Source of the DNA: an uncultured Bacteroidia bacterium
GTDB lineage: Bacteria > Bacteroidota > Bacteroidia > Bacteroidales > UBA932
NCBI GenBank assembly: GCA_902778855.1
Contig: CACYZM010000009.1
Coordinates: 1-64,000 of the forward strand
Direction of reading: 5' to 3'
DNA: 64,000 bases
Shown here: in pieces, positions 42,146 to 50,461 of the stretch
Layout: every line of letters starts with the position of its first letter
Numbering within the stretch: the stretch's first letter is position 1
The notes under the pieces: model-generated
Told to the model about the DNA's origin: nothing
The model's input: the letters and a program-made list of their open reading frames with translations, nothing else
Database searches by the model: none
Program-made: the position numbers and the translations under genes

Positions 42146-43384
42146 ATGAGACACCGTCTGGACATCGATACGTTCCGCGAGATCGGCGATTCGCTCTTCC
42201 GCAACAAGCGGCGGACGATCCTCACCGGCTTCGGCATCTTCTGGGGCCTGTTCATGCTCCTGTTCCTGGTGGGCGGCGGCCAGGGCCTCAAGCAGATGCT
42301 TTCGATGAATTTCGAAGGCTTCGCCACCAACACGATGGTGATGATTTCTTCCAATACCTCGAAGCCTTACAAGGGAATGAAGGAAGGCCGTTACTGGAAT
42401 ATGAACACCCGGGACGTGCAGCGCCTGAAGGCCCTGGTCCCTGAACTCGACGTCGTGGCTCCGATCGTGAGTATGTGGAGCCAGACCGCTTATTATCAAG
42501 GCAACACCGCCGCGCCCAACGTGAAGGGCATCGCCGGCGACTATCATAAGATCGAGGAGCCGATCCTCAAGTACGGCCGCACCATCAGCGATGCGGACGT
42601 GGAGCAGGTCCGCAAGGTCTGCGTGCTGGGCAAGCGCATCTACAACGACCTCTTCCCGCAGGGCGGCAATCCGTGCGGCGAGTTCATCCAGGTAGGATCC
42701 ATCTTCCTGCAAGTGATCGGCGTGGACGTGTCGTCCGGCAATATGAATATCAACGGCCAGTCGTCCGACGCCGTGCTGGTCCCGTACTCGCTGGCGGCGC
42801 AGCTCTATCATCGCGGCCAGAACGTCGACCTGATCTGCATGTCGGGCAAGCCGGGCGTGAAGATGAGTTCGCTGGAGAGCCGGGTGCGGGGCATCATGGC
42901 CCGCGAGCACCAGTTCGACCCGACCGACAACCTGGCGATGCCGCTCATCAATACCGAGCAGATCTTCGGCATCATCGACCGGCTCTTCCGGGGCGTGAAC
43001 TTCCTGATCTGGCTGGTGGGCATCGGCACGCTGCTGGCCGGCGCGGTGGGCGTGAGCAACATTATGATGGTGACGGTGCGCGAGCGGACCGTGGAGATCG
43101 GCATCCGCCGGGCCATCGGCGCCGTGCCGCGCGACATCCTCTCGCAGATCATCTGGGAGAGCGTGGCGCTGACCCTGGCCGCCGGCAGCGCGGGCATCGT
43201 GTTCTCGGTGCTGATCCTCAACGTGGTGGAGGCCCTGACCAAGCACCAGGCCGTGTTCCAGATCAGTTTCTGGACGGCCATCATTTCGGCGCTGCTGCTG
43301 AGCGTGCTGGGCGTGCTGGCCGGCCTGGCGCCCGCCCTGCGGGCGATGAAGATCAAACCGGTCGATGCGATGAGAGACGAATAA
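42146..43384 (+). CDS. ABC transporter permease 2, MacB/FtsX-like
   Basis: 412 residues, starting 1 bp after the first permease. It has the same four-helix topology and the motif 'LLAGAVGVSNIMMVTVRERTVEIGIRRAIGAVPRDIL'. It is similar to but clearly diverged from permease 1 ('FRNKRRTILTGFGIFWGLFMLLFLVGGGQG' at the N-terminus), consistent with a heterodimer. The substrate is unknown; MacB systems export peptides, lipopeptides, macrolides or siderophores. Confidence 0.92.
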   Translation: MRHRLDIDTFREIGDSLFRNKRRTILTGFGIFWGLFMLLFLVGGGQGLKQMLSMNFEGFATNTMVMISSNTSKPYKGMKEGRYWNMNTRDVQRLKALVPELDVVAPIVSMWSQTAYYQGNTAAPNVKGIAGDYHKIEEPILKYGRTISDADVEQVRKVCVLGKRIYNDLFPQGGNPCGEFIQVGSIFLQVIGVDVSSGNMNINGQSSDAVLVPYSLAAQLYHRGQNVDLICMSGKPGVKMSSLESRVRGIMAREHQFDPTDNLAMPLINTEQIFGIIDRLFRGVNFLIWLVGIGTLLAGAVGVSNIMMVTVRERTVEIGIRRAIGAVPRDILSQIIWESVALTLAAGSAGIVFSVLILNVVEALTKHQAVFQISFWTAIISALLLSVLGVLAGLAPALRAMKIKPVDAMRDE

Positions 43385-43403
43385 TAAAACTGTAACAAAC
43401 GAT

Positions 43404-44498
43404 ATGAAACGCATTTTCAAGTACATTCTGGTCGCGCTGATCGCGATTGTGTTCCTCGGAACCTTCCTCTTCCTGTTCTGGAATTCCAAGCCGAAGGAAC
43501 GGCAGTATCAGGAGGTCACCGTGGCGCGCACCGACATCCAGCGGAGCGCCGTGGTCACGGGTAAGATCGTGCCGCGCAACGAGGTGAACATCAAGCCGCA
43601 GATCAACGGCATCATCGCCGAACTTTACAAGGAGGCGGGCCAGCCGGTGCAGCAGAACGAGGTGATCGCCAAGCTGAAGGTCATCCCCGACATGAACTCG
43701 CTGAGCTCCGCCCAGAGCCGCGTACGCCTGGCCGACATCAACCTCAAGCAGGCCGCGACCAATCTGGAGCGCGAGAAAGCCCTGCACGACAAGAACCTGG
43801 TGAGCGACGACGAATACGACAAAGTGCTCCAGCAGTACAACCAGGCCAAGGAAGAGCGGGCCGCCGCTCAGGACGCCCTGGAAGTGATCCGCGACGGCGT
43901 GTCGAAAGCCAACGCCAAGTCGAGCTCCACGCTGGTGCGTTCCACCGTGACCGGCCTGATCCTCGACATCCCCGTGAAAGTGGGCAACTCCGTGATCCAG
44001 GCCAACACGATGAACGACGGTACGACCGTGGCCACCGTGGCCGATATGAACGACCTGATCTTCGACGGCCAGATCGACGAGACCGAGGTCGGCGCCCTGT
44101 CGGAAGGCATGCCGGTGGTCATCACGATCGGCGCCCTGCAGGACTACTCGTTCGACGCCACGCTGGAGTACATCTCGCCGAAGGCGGTGGAAAGCAACGG
44201 CACCAACCAGTTTGAAATCAAGGCCGCCGTGCGGACCGACCCCGGCAAGACCATCCGCTCGGGCTACAGCGCCAATGCGGAGATCGTGCTCCAGCGGGTC
44301 GAGCAGGTGCTCTCCGTGTCGGAAAGCGCCCTGGAATTCGCCGGCGACTCGACCTTCGTCTGGCTGAAGGGCGCCGACGGCAAATACGCCCGCACAAGCG
44401 TCGTCACCGGCATCAGCGACGGTCTCAACATCGAAGTCAAGGAAGGCCTCAAGGAAGGCGACATCGTCCGCGGCAACCAGATCATTGAGGAGAAGTAA
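43404..44498 (+). CDS. Periplasmic adaptor (MacA/HlyD family)
   Basis: 364 residues. An N-terminal anchor helix (about 7-24) is followed by the lipoyl half-motifs ('VVTGKIVPRNEVNIKPQINGIIAELYKEAGQPVQQNEVIAKLK' and 'STVTGLILDIPVKVGNSVI'). A helical hairpin lies between them (about 97-165), then a beta-barrel domain (about 205-280) and a membrane-proximal domain. It links the permeases to the TolC-like channel encoded next. Confidence 0.94.
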   Translation: MKRIFKYILVALIAIVFLGTFLFLFWNSKPKERQYQEVTVARTDIQRSAVVTGKIVPRNEVNIKPQINGIIAELYKEAGQPVQQNEVIAKLKVIPDMNSLSSAQSRVRLADINLKQAATNLEREKALHDKNLVSDDEYDKVLQQYNQAKEERAAAQDALEVIRDGVSKANAKSSSTLVRSTVTGLILDIPVKVGNSVIQANTMNDGTTVATVADMNDLIFDGQIDETEVGALSEGMPVVITIGALQDYSFDATLEYISPKAVESNGTNQFEIKAAVRTDPGKTIRSGYSANAEIVLQRVEQVLSVSESALEFAGDSTFVWLKGADGKYARTSVVTGISDGLNIEVKEGLKEGDIVRGNQIIEEK

Positions 44499-44499
44499 T

Positions 44500-45825
44500 A
44501 TGAAAAAAGTGTACACTCTTTTGTTGACGGTATTTGTCCTGACCGGGCATCTCGCCGGTGCCCAGGAAAAACCCTGGACGCTGCAGGATTGCATCGGCTA
44601 CGCGCTCGACCACAACCTGAGCGTGCAGCGGAGCGCCCTGCAGGTCCTGCAGCGCGAGGTCGACGTCAATACGGCGGAGAACAACCGGCTTCCGGGCGTG
44701 CACGGCAGTGCGTCGCAGAATTTCTCGTTCGGCCGCGGCCTGACCGCCGACAACACCTACGCCAACACGAATACGACCAACACCTCGTTCAGCCTGGGCG
44801 CCGATATGACCCTGTTCAATGGCTTTCGCCTGCGCAACAACATTTTGCTCAGCAAGCTGAACCTTGAAGCGGCGACGGTCGACCTGGAAAAGGCGAAAGA
44901 CGACATCCGCGTGGCCGTGGCCAAGGCCTACGTGCAGATTCTCTACAACCGGGAGATCCTCGCCGTGGCGCAGCGCCAGATCGAGATCGATTCGCTGCAG
45001 GTGGTCCGGCTCGAGACCCTGAAGGCCAACGGAAAATCGACGGCCGCCGAGGTGGCCGCGCAGGAAGCCACGCTGGCGCACAGCCGCCTGACCTGCGTGC
45101 AGGCCGACAACAACCTCCGCCTGGCCCGGCTCGACCTGGCCCAGTTGCTGGAGCTGCCTTCGCCCGAAGGTTTTGACGTGGTGGTCCCCGATGACGACGC
45201 GCTGGCCGTCCCGATGCCTGCCGGACCGGAGGCCATCTACGAGGAAGCCGTCGGCATCAAGCCTGCCGTGCGGGCCGAGGAGACCCGGCTGGCCTATGCG
45301 GAACGCAACATCGACCTGGCCCGCAGCGGCTACCTGCCTTCGCTCTCGCTCAACGGCGGCCTCGGCACGAACTACTATACCAGTTCGGGCTACCCGTCGA
45401 AGACCTTCTTCGAACAGCTGGGCAACAACTTCAGCCAGTATGTCGGCCTGTCGCTCAACGTCCCGATCTTCTCGCGGATGGCCAACCGCAACCAGGTGAA
45501 GACCGCGCGCATCAGCTACGACAACCAGCAGCTGCAGCTCGAGACGGCGAAGAAGCAGCTCTACAAGGAGATCCAGCAGGCCTGGTACAACGCCCTGGCC
45601 GCGCAGAGCAAGTTCGAGAGCGGCACGCAGGCCGCCGCCGCCGCGGGCGAGAGCTTCGCCCTCACCCAGGCGAAATACGAGAACGGCAAAGCCTCGATCA
45701 CCGAATTCAACGAATCCAAAAACCAATATCTCAAAGCCTGCTCCGACCTGGCACAGGCCCGTTACGAATTCCTTTATCAAACCCGCCTGCTCGATTTCTA
45801 TCGGGGACGGGAACTGACGCTATGA
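44500..45825 (+). CDS. TolC family outer-membrane efflux protein
   Basis: 441 residues from the ATG 1 bp after the adaptor's stop. Signal peptide 1-22 (AGA/QE). There are two OEP repeats (about 30-215 and 235-430), with 'TLQDCIGYALDHNLSVQRSALQVLQREVDVNTAENNRLPGV' and 'AESFALTQAKYENGKASITEFNESKNQYLKACSDLAQARYEF'. It provides the exit duct for the efflux assembly. The ATGA overlap with the PspC gene ties regulator-like genes to the pump. Confidence 0.95.
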   Translation: MKKVYTLLLTVFVLTGHLAGAQEKPWTLQDCIGYALDHNLSVQRSALQVLQREVDVNTAENNRLPGVHGSASQNFSFGRGLTADNTYANTNTTNTSFSLGADMTLFNGFRLRNNILLSKLNLEAATVDLEKAKDDIRVAVAKAYVQILYNREILAVAQRQIEIDSLQVVRLETLKANGKSTAAEVAAQEATLAHSRLTCVQADNNLRLARLDLAQLLELPSPEGFDVVVPDDDALAVPMPAGPEAIYEEAVGIKPAVRAEETRLAYAERNIDLARSGYLPSLSLNGGLGTNYYTSSGYPSKTFFEQLGNNFSQYVGLSLNVPIFSRMANRNQVKTARISYDNQQLQLETAKKQLYKEIQQAWYNALAAQSKFESGTQAAAAAGESFALTQAKYENGKASITEFNESKNQYLKACSDLAQARYEFLYQTRLLDFYRGRELTL

Positions 45826-46394
45826 AAAAGACCCTCAACATCGCCATCGGCGGCAAGAGTTTCATCATCGATGAAGATGCGCACGAGCGCCTCAAGAATT
45901 ACCTCGACACTTTTCGCTCGCGTCTCACGGACGAGCAGGGCAGCGAGGTGATGAACGACATCGAAGCCCGCATTGCGGAGCTTCTGCTCTCGAATCTGGG
46001 TTCCGGCCAGCAATCCGTGAGCCTGGCCCTGGTGAACCAGATTACTGCACAGCTGGGCATGCCCGACGGCAAGCCCGAATTTGAAAACGAAAACGACAAA
46101 AACGAGGAGGAACAAACCATGAGCAACCCTGTCAAAAAACTCTATCTCGACGTGGAAGACCGCAAACTCTGCGGCGTGTGCAGCGGCCTGGCCGCCTATT
46201 TCGATATCGACGTGACCCTGATCCGCATCCTTTTCCTGGCCGCATTCTTCTGCGGCGGTTTCGGCTTCTGGCTCTACATCATTATCTGGATCGTCGCGCC
46301 CCGGGCGCTGACGCCCGCACAGAAGTGCGAACTCCGCGGCTGGGAGACCAGCGCCGAGAATCTGGCCAAATTCACCGACAGCAGCAAAAAATAA
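45822..46394 (+). CDS. PspC domain protein, short form
   Basis: 190 residues. The N-terminal cytoplasmic module (about 1-75, 'IGGKSFIIDEDAHERLKNYLDTF...IEARIAELL') is shared with the longer protein at 46725. The PspC domain (about 105-165) has 'KLYLDVEDRKLCGVCSGLAAYFDIDVTLIRILFLAAFF' and one or two membrane helices. PspC proteins sense membrane stress or link to LiaF/PspA systems in other phyla. An internal ATG at 46120 (residue 100, MSNPVKKL) could give a PspC-only product. Confidence 0.88.
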   Translation: MKKTLNIAIGGKSFIIDEDAHERLKNYLDTFRSRLTDEQGSEVMNDIEARIAELLLSNLGSGQQSVSLALVNQITAQLGMPDGKPEFENENDKNEEEQTMSNPVKKLYLDVEDRKLCGVCSGLAAYFDIDVTLIRILFLAAFFCGGFGFWLYIIIWIVAPRALTPAQKCELRGWETSAENLAKFTDSSKK

Positions 46395-46398
46395 GACC

Positions 46399-46728
46399 AT
46401 GGACATCAATTCCGAAAACGTACGTTCCCAGATGCGGAAAGGCTTGCTGGAATACTGCATCCTGAGCATCCTGGACAAGAAGGAATCCTACGCTTCGGCC
46501 ATCCTGTCCGACCTCAAGGCGTCGGGGATGCTCGTGGTGGAGGGAACCCTCTATCCGCTGCTCATCCGCCTCAAGAATCAAGGGTCGCTGACCTACCGCT
46601 GGGAAGAATCCCCGCAGGGGCCTCCCCGGAAATACTACTGCATTACCGAGGACGGCCGCAGCCTGCTCACTGAAATGGACCTTTCGTGGAACGAACTGGT
46701 CGAAACCATCAAAACCCTGAAGTCATGA
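46399..46728 (+). CDS. PadR family transcriptional regulator
   Basis: 109 residues, a minimal PadR with winged helix (about 10-95): 'MRKGLLEYCILSILDKKESYASAILSDLKASGMLVVEGTLYPLLIRLKNQGSLTYRWEESPQGPPRKYYCITEDGR'. PadR regulators often repress multidrug transporters and respond to small molecules. Its place inside the efflux operon suggests it controls the operon, perhaps at the promoter near 40110. It overlaps the next gene by 4 bp (ATGA). Confidence 0.93.
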   Translation: MDINSENVRSQMRKGLLEYCILSILDKKESYASAILSDLKASGMLVVEGTLYPLLIRLKNQGSLTYRWEESPQGPPRKYYCITEDGRSLLTEMDLSWNELVETIKTLKS

Positions 46729-47750
46729 CCGAAGTTGAGAAAGTAAGCATCGGCGGCTACGCCTTCACCCTGGAAGTGGAGGCCTATGCCATGGTCAAGC
46801 AATATCTTGACGAACTGAATCAGTTCTATTCGCAGCGCGAAGGCGGTGCGGAAGTGATGGAAGGCTTCGAGGAACGGATGGCGGAGCTCCTCTACGAGAA
46901 ATGCGCCGACGACGGCGTGGCCACGGTGGCCGAAGTCCGCGAGATCATCGCCGTCCTCGGCAAACCCTCGGCCATCGAGGCCGAAGACGGCCCGGAGCCG
47001 AAACGGGCGGCGAATCCGGAGCAGGCAGACAAGCCCAAGGAGAAGAAGCGCCTGTTCCGCGACCCGACCAACAAGATGATCGGCGGCGTGTGCAGCGGCC
47101 TGGCGGCGTACTTCAAGTGCGACGTGGTGCTGATCCGCCTGATTTTCCTGGGCCTGTTCGTCGCGTCCTTCGCCGTCGGCTGCCACATCGGACACAACGA
47201 CAGCTGGACCGTCAATCTGCCGATGGTGGTTCTCTACGTAATTCTCTGGATTGCGATGCCGGAAGCCAAAACCGTACAGCAGCGCTGGCAGATGGGCGTC
47301 ACCAATCCGCCGGCCGCTTCAACGGCGACGCGGCGAACCGAACCGATCGGCGCCGGCCTCGGCCGTGCCTTGCGCGTAGTCATTGGTATCCTGCTGCTGC
47401 TGATCGCCGTCGTCGGCCTGACGGCTGGCGTGGCCGCCCTGTTCGGGCATACGCTTTTTGGCTGGAACCTGACTGATGCCGGCTTGTTCGACGGTTGGTG
47501 GAGAGACTCCGTGGCCGAGCATGCCCCGCTGATGCTGCCGGTGCTCACGTCGGTCTTCTTCAAGGTATCCTTGCTGCTGACCTGCTTCCTGCCTTTCGTG
47601 GGCATGCTCTACGGAGGCATCATGATGCTCTTCGACTTGCGGTCGCCCTCGTGGCGCCCCGGCCTGATGATCTTCCTCTTATGGATCATCGCCCTGACAG
47701 CCCTGACGGTCCTGACCTTGATGGGGCTGTTCAACGCAGATGTCTTCTAA
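46725..47750 (+). CDS. PspC domain protein, long form
   Basis: 341 residues from the ATG that overlaps the padR stop. The N-terminal module (about 1-75, 'IGGYAFTLEVEAYAMVKQYLDELNQFY...FEERMAELLYEK') is homologous to that of the short PspC protein two genes upstream. The PspC domain is at about 105-175 ('NKMIGGVCSGLAAYFKCDVVLIRLIFLGLF'). At least three further membrane helices (about 208-235, 275-300 and 310-338) follow. The pair probably arose by duplication around padR. It is the last gene of the operon; a strong terminator follows. Confidence 0.88.
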   Translation: MTEVEKVSIGGYAFTLEVEAYAMVKQYLDELNQFYSQREGGAEVMEGFEERMAELLYEKCADDGVATVAEVREIIAVLGKPSAIEAEDGPEPKRAANPEQADKPKEKKRLFRDPTNKMIGGVCSGLAAYFKCDVVLIRLIFLGLFVASFAVGCHIGHNDSWTVNLPMVVLYVILWIAMPEAKTVQQRWQMGVTNPPAASTATRRTEPIGAGLGRALRVVIGILLLLIAVVGLTAGVAALFGHTLFGWNLTDAGLFDGWWRDSVAEHAPLMLPVLTSVFFKVSLLLTCFLPFVGMLYGGIMMLFDLRSPSWRPGLMIFLLWIIALTALTVLTLMGLFNADVF

Positions 47751-47752
47751 AT

Positions 47753-47786
47753 AAAAAAAGCGCCGTTTGAAGCGGCGCTTTTTTTT
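47753..47786. terminator. Bidirectional terminator after the efflux operon
   Basis: AAAAAAAGCGCCG / CGGCGCTTTTTTT with loop TTTGAAG, between convergent operons. Confidence 0.9.
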
Positions 47787-47799
47787 GTGTCTGATTCGA

Positions 47800-48126
47800 T
47801 TATTCTTCAACCGGGGTCACCGGGATTTCCGGAGTGCCTTCCACGGGAACCGTCTGTTCGATCTGGTTCTTGATGTTGGAGTGGCGCGAGCTCCGCTGCG
47901 GGATGACGAAGGTGGCCACGACGCAAAGGACGATGATCGTGGCAGCCAGCGTCCAGGTGGCTTTCTCGAGGAAGTCGGCCGTCTGACGGACGCCGAAGGT
48001 CGTATTGCCGGAGGCAAAGTTGGCCGCCAGGCCGCCGCCCTTGGAGTTCTGGAGAAGCACGACGATGGTCAGGAGAATACTCGCAATCACGATGACGATG
48101 GAGAGTGTGATGTATGCTGCTTGCAT
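47800..48126 (-). CDS. secG: Preprotein translocase subunit SecG
   Basis: 108 residues. Two membrane helices (about 5-25 and 55-75) and the SecG signature 'VVLLQNSKGGGLAANFASG...FGVRQTADFLEKATWTLA' are visible. SecG assists SecYE/SecA during export. The C-terminal tail is longer than in E. coli and Pro/Glu-rich. It starts 2 bp after the TPR-like gene and is the last gene of the sigma-54 activator-lptE operon. Confidence 0.93.
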   Translation of the reverse strand: MQAAYITLSIVIVIASILLTIVVLLQNSKGGGLAANFASGNTTFGVRQTADFLEKATWTLAATIIVLCVVATFVIPQRSSRHSNIKNQIEQTVPVEGTPEIPVTPVEE

Positions 48127-48128
48127 GG

Positions 48129-48674
48129 TTATGATTGTTTTTTATCTTTTACTTTTTCAATAAGAGACGCAAAGTAAGCACTTTTTTCCGGATATAACAA
48201 AATTAGTTTTTTGTAAATCTCAATAGCACGGGGATAAAGCTCCTGTTCCACGTAGATTCCGGCGAGGGTTTCGCTGACCAGCGTGCGGTCGGCGTCGACT
48301 TCTTCGACTTTCGCCGGGGGGACGTCCACGCTTCCTGCGCGGGCGCCGAAGACCGGCGTGGTCACCGAAAAACCTTCCTGCTCCAGGCGTTCGAAATCGG
48401 CCTGTCCGAAATAGTCGCCGCCCACCACGTAGTACTGCGGCTTGGACGGCCGTTCCGGGGCGGGCGCTTCCGGCTCCCGCGTCTTGCCGGTAAGCAGCCG
48501 GATCACTTGGTCGCGCGAGAGGAAGAAGACGGCGTCGCGGGCCACGGCCCGGCGCAGCGCCGCTTCGTCGTCGCCCTGCCGCGAGAGGGCTTCCCGCCGG
48601 GCCACGGTGAACCAGGGGTGGTCTTCCAGCACCTGCTGGAGTTCCTGCGAGGAGAGATTCCGGAGTTCTACCAT
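48129..48674 (-). CDS. TPR-like cytoplasmic protein of unknown function
   Basis: 181 residues, no signal peptide. The first half has 'LSSQELQQVLEDHPWFTVARREAL'. A variable Pro-rich middle follows, and the C-terminal 50 residues look like a single tetratricopeptide unit ('LVSETLAGIYVEQELYPRAIEIYKKLILLYPEKSAYFASLIEKV'). Its neighbours lptE and secG suggest a role around envelope assembly or the Sec machinery, but no function can be assigned. It overlaps the lptE 3' end by 7 bp. Confidence 0.8.
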   Translation of the reverse strand: MVELRNLSSQELQQVLEDHPWFTVARREALSRQGDDEAALRRAVARDAVFFLSRDQVIRLLTGKTREPEAPAPERPSKPQYYVVGGDYFGQADFERLEQEGFSVTTPVFGARAGSVDVPPAKVEEVDADRTLVSETLAGIYVEQELYPRAIEIYKKLILLYPEKSAYFASLIEKVKDKKQS

Positions 48675-49183
48675 TGGGCGACGGTCGCGTTGAAGATGTC
48701 GTCGACGATTTTCTGGATGATGGCATCGCAGAGCTGGCTTTCCACCATGTCGAGCGAGTTGTTGGAGTCGTAGTCTTCGTAGCCGGCGAACGACTGCTCC
48801 AGGTTGTCTTCGGGATGGAGGGTGTTGGTGAAGACGACCTTGCAGGTGACCGTGAGCCGGTTCATGGCCGCGACATCGCCGGCCGTCACCGCCGTGGCGC
48901 GGACGTCGTAGGAGTCGATGGTGACCAGCAGGTTGAGGTCGCCGGCGTCGGGCACCTGTTCCAGCTTCGTGAGTTTGCGGAATTTGTCGTTGAGCGATTC
49001 GGTGAGCTGATTGGCCAGCGCCGGGTTCACTTTCGTGGCCTTGTTGATCACGGGCTCGATGCAGATGGTCTTGACGTCGGGCTGGATGGACGTGCCGCTG
49101 AAGGAATAGATGCCGCAGCCGCCGGTTAGGAAGAAGGCGGCGAGCAGGGCCAGGCAGAGGCGGAGATGGGGAATCCGGTTCAT
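48668..49183 (-). CDS. lptE: LPS assembly lipoprotein LptE
   Basis: 171 residues with a lipoprotein signal (LTGGC, Cys23) directly followed by 'GIYSFSGTSIQPDVKTICIEPVINKATKVNPALANQLTESLNDKF', the Bacteroidota LptE signature. LptE plugs the LptD barrel and helps place lipopolysaccharide in the outer leaflet. It overlaps the activator gene by 4 bp and is placed before the TPR-like gene and secG. Confidence 0.9.
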   Translation of the reverse strand: MNRIPHLRLCLALLAAFFLTGGCGIYSFSGTSIQPDVKTICIEPVINKATKVNPALANQLTESLNDKFRKLTKLEQVPDAGDLNLLVTIDSYDVRATAVTAGDVAAMNRLTVTCKVVFTNTLHPEDNLEQSFAGYEDYDSNNSLDMVESQLCDAIIQKIVDDIFNATVAQW

Positions 49184-50364
49184 CGGATGTCGAGTTCTTT
49201 GATTTTACGGTAAAGCGTGCGTTCGGAGATGCCGAGCTCCTCGGCGGCGGGTTTGCGCCGGCCGCCGTTGCGTTCCAGCGCCTTGCGGATGAGTTCGGCG
49301 CTGACGTCCTGGATCGAAACGGGCTCTTCGAGATGGGCGGCGGTTTCGTGGACCGGGGTGGTGGAGTGGACGTCCTCGGGGCTGATGATCAGCCCGGTGG
49401 CGTGCTCCGGGGTCTCGTTTTCATGGATGGCGCCGTCGTAGCCCTGGAGGGCGTCGAGGCGCTGGTTCAGCCCGTCGATTTCCTTGCGCAGCTGGTAGAG
49501 GATCTTGTAGATGATGTCGCGGTCGCTCAGGTAGTCGGCGCCGGCTTCGCCGGTTCCGGTGCGCACGGGCAGGGCCGACGACCCTTCGGCCGGCAGGTAG
49601 CGGGCCAGGACTTCCGCCGTGACGGTGCGGTTCGTCTCCAGTACGGAGAGGCGGGCGACCACGCTCTGGAGCTGCCGGACGTTGCCGGGCCAGCGGTAGT
49701 TGCGCAGCAACTCCTGCGCGTCGGGCGTGAGCCGCACGGGCGGGACCATGTTCTGGTCGGAGAAGTCGAGGGCGAATTTCCGGAACAGCAGGTGGATGTC
49801 GCCCTTGCGCTCGCGCAGCGGGGGCATGGTGATGGGCACGGTGCAGAGCCGGTAATACAGGTCTTCGCGGAACTTGCCGTCGCGGATGGCGCCGAGCAGG
49901 TTGACGTTGGTGGCGGCCACCACGCGGACGTTGGTTTTCTGGACCTTGGCCGAGCCCACCTTGATGAACTCGCCGGTCTGCAGGACGCGGAGCAGGCGGA
50001 CCTGGGTGGAAAGCGGCAGTTCGGCGACCTCGTCGAGGAAGAGGGTGCCGCCGTCGGCCTCTTCGAAGTAGCCCTTGCGGGTTTCGATGGCGCCGGTGAA
50101 GGAGCCCTTCTCGTGGCCGAACAGTTCGGAGTCGATGGTGCCTTCCGGAATGCCGCCGCAGTTGAGGGCCAGGTAGACGTTATGTTTGCGCGCGCTGTAC
50201 TGGTGGATGATCTGGGGAATGACTTCCTTGCCCGTGCCGCTCTCGCCCGTGACCAGCACGGACAAGTTGGTGGGCGCCACCTGCCAGGCAATTTCCAGGG
50301 CCCTGTCGAGCTCGGGATCGTTGCCGATGATGCCGAAGCGCTGCTTGATCTGATTCAATTCCAT
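49180..50364 (-). CDS. Sigma-54 interacting AAA+ transcriptional activator without receiver domain
   Basis: 394 residues from the ATG at 50364, placed 5 nt after the -7 box; the frame is open further upstream but crosses the divergent gene. The AAA+ domain begins almost at the N-terminus: Walker A 'TGESGTGKE' (39-47), 'GSFTGA' loop (87-92, Ser replacing Ala of GAFTGA), Walker B 'GGTLFLDEVAELP', and 'NYRWPGNVRQLQ'. A linker (about 255-345) and a C-terminal Fis-type HTH ('LERNGGRRKPAAEELGISERTLYRKIKELDIR') follow. With no receiver or sensor domain it may be constitutively active or controlled through its linker. It leads the lptE-TPR-secG operon. Confidence 0.92.
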   Translation of the reverse strand: MELNQIKQRFGIIGNDPELDRALEIAWQVAPTNLSVLVTGESGTGKEVIPQIIHQYSARKHNVYLALNCGGIPEGTIDSELFGHEKGSFTGAIETRKGYFEEADGGTLFLDEVAELPLSTQVRLLRVLQTGEFIKVGSAKVQKTNVRVVAATNVNLLGAIRDGKFREDLYYRLCTVPITMPPLRERKGDIHLLFRKFALDFSDQNMVPPVRLTPDAQELLRNYRWPGNVRQLQSVVARLSVLETNRTVTAEVLARYLPAEGSSALPVRTGTGEAGADYLSDRDIIYKILYQLRKEIDGLNQRLDALQGYDGAIHENETPEHATGLIISPEDVHSTTPVHETAAHLEEPVSIQDVSAELIRKALERNGGRRKPAAEELGISERTLYRKIKELDIR

Positions 50365-50369
50365 ATTTG

Positions 50370-50377
50370 CAAAGTTA
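50370..50377 (-). promoter_or_regulatory. Promoter -7 box for the sigma-54 activator operon
   Basis: Minus-strand TAACTTTG with 5 nt to the ATG at 50364, again predicting a leaderless mRNA. Confidence 0.55.
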
Positions 50378-50390
50378 CAAAAAAAAGCAT

Positions 50391-50398
50391 TATATTTG
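50391..50398 (+). promoter_or_regulatory. Promoter -7 box for the 548-residue lipoprotein
   Basis: TATATTTG followed by a leader of about 60 nt that contains CGGAGGGG at 50414-50421, then AC/A-rich sequence up to the ATG at 50462. Confidence 0.6.
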
Positions 50399-50461
50399 TA
50401 AGATGAACCCCGAACGGAGGGGCAATAGGACAAAACCAACAACACAAATAAAAACGTTTTT

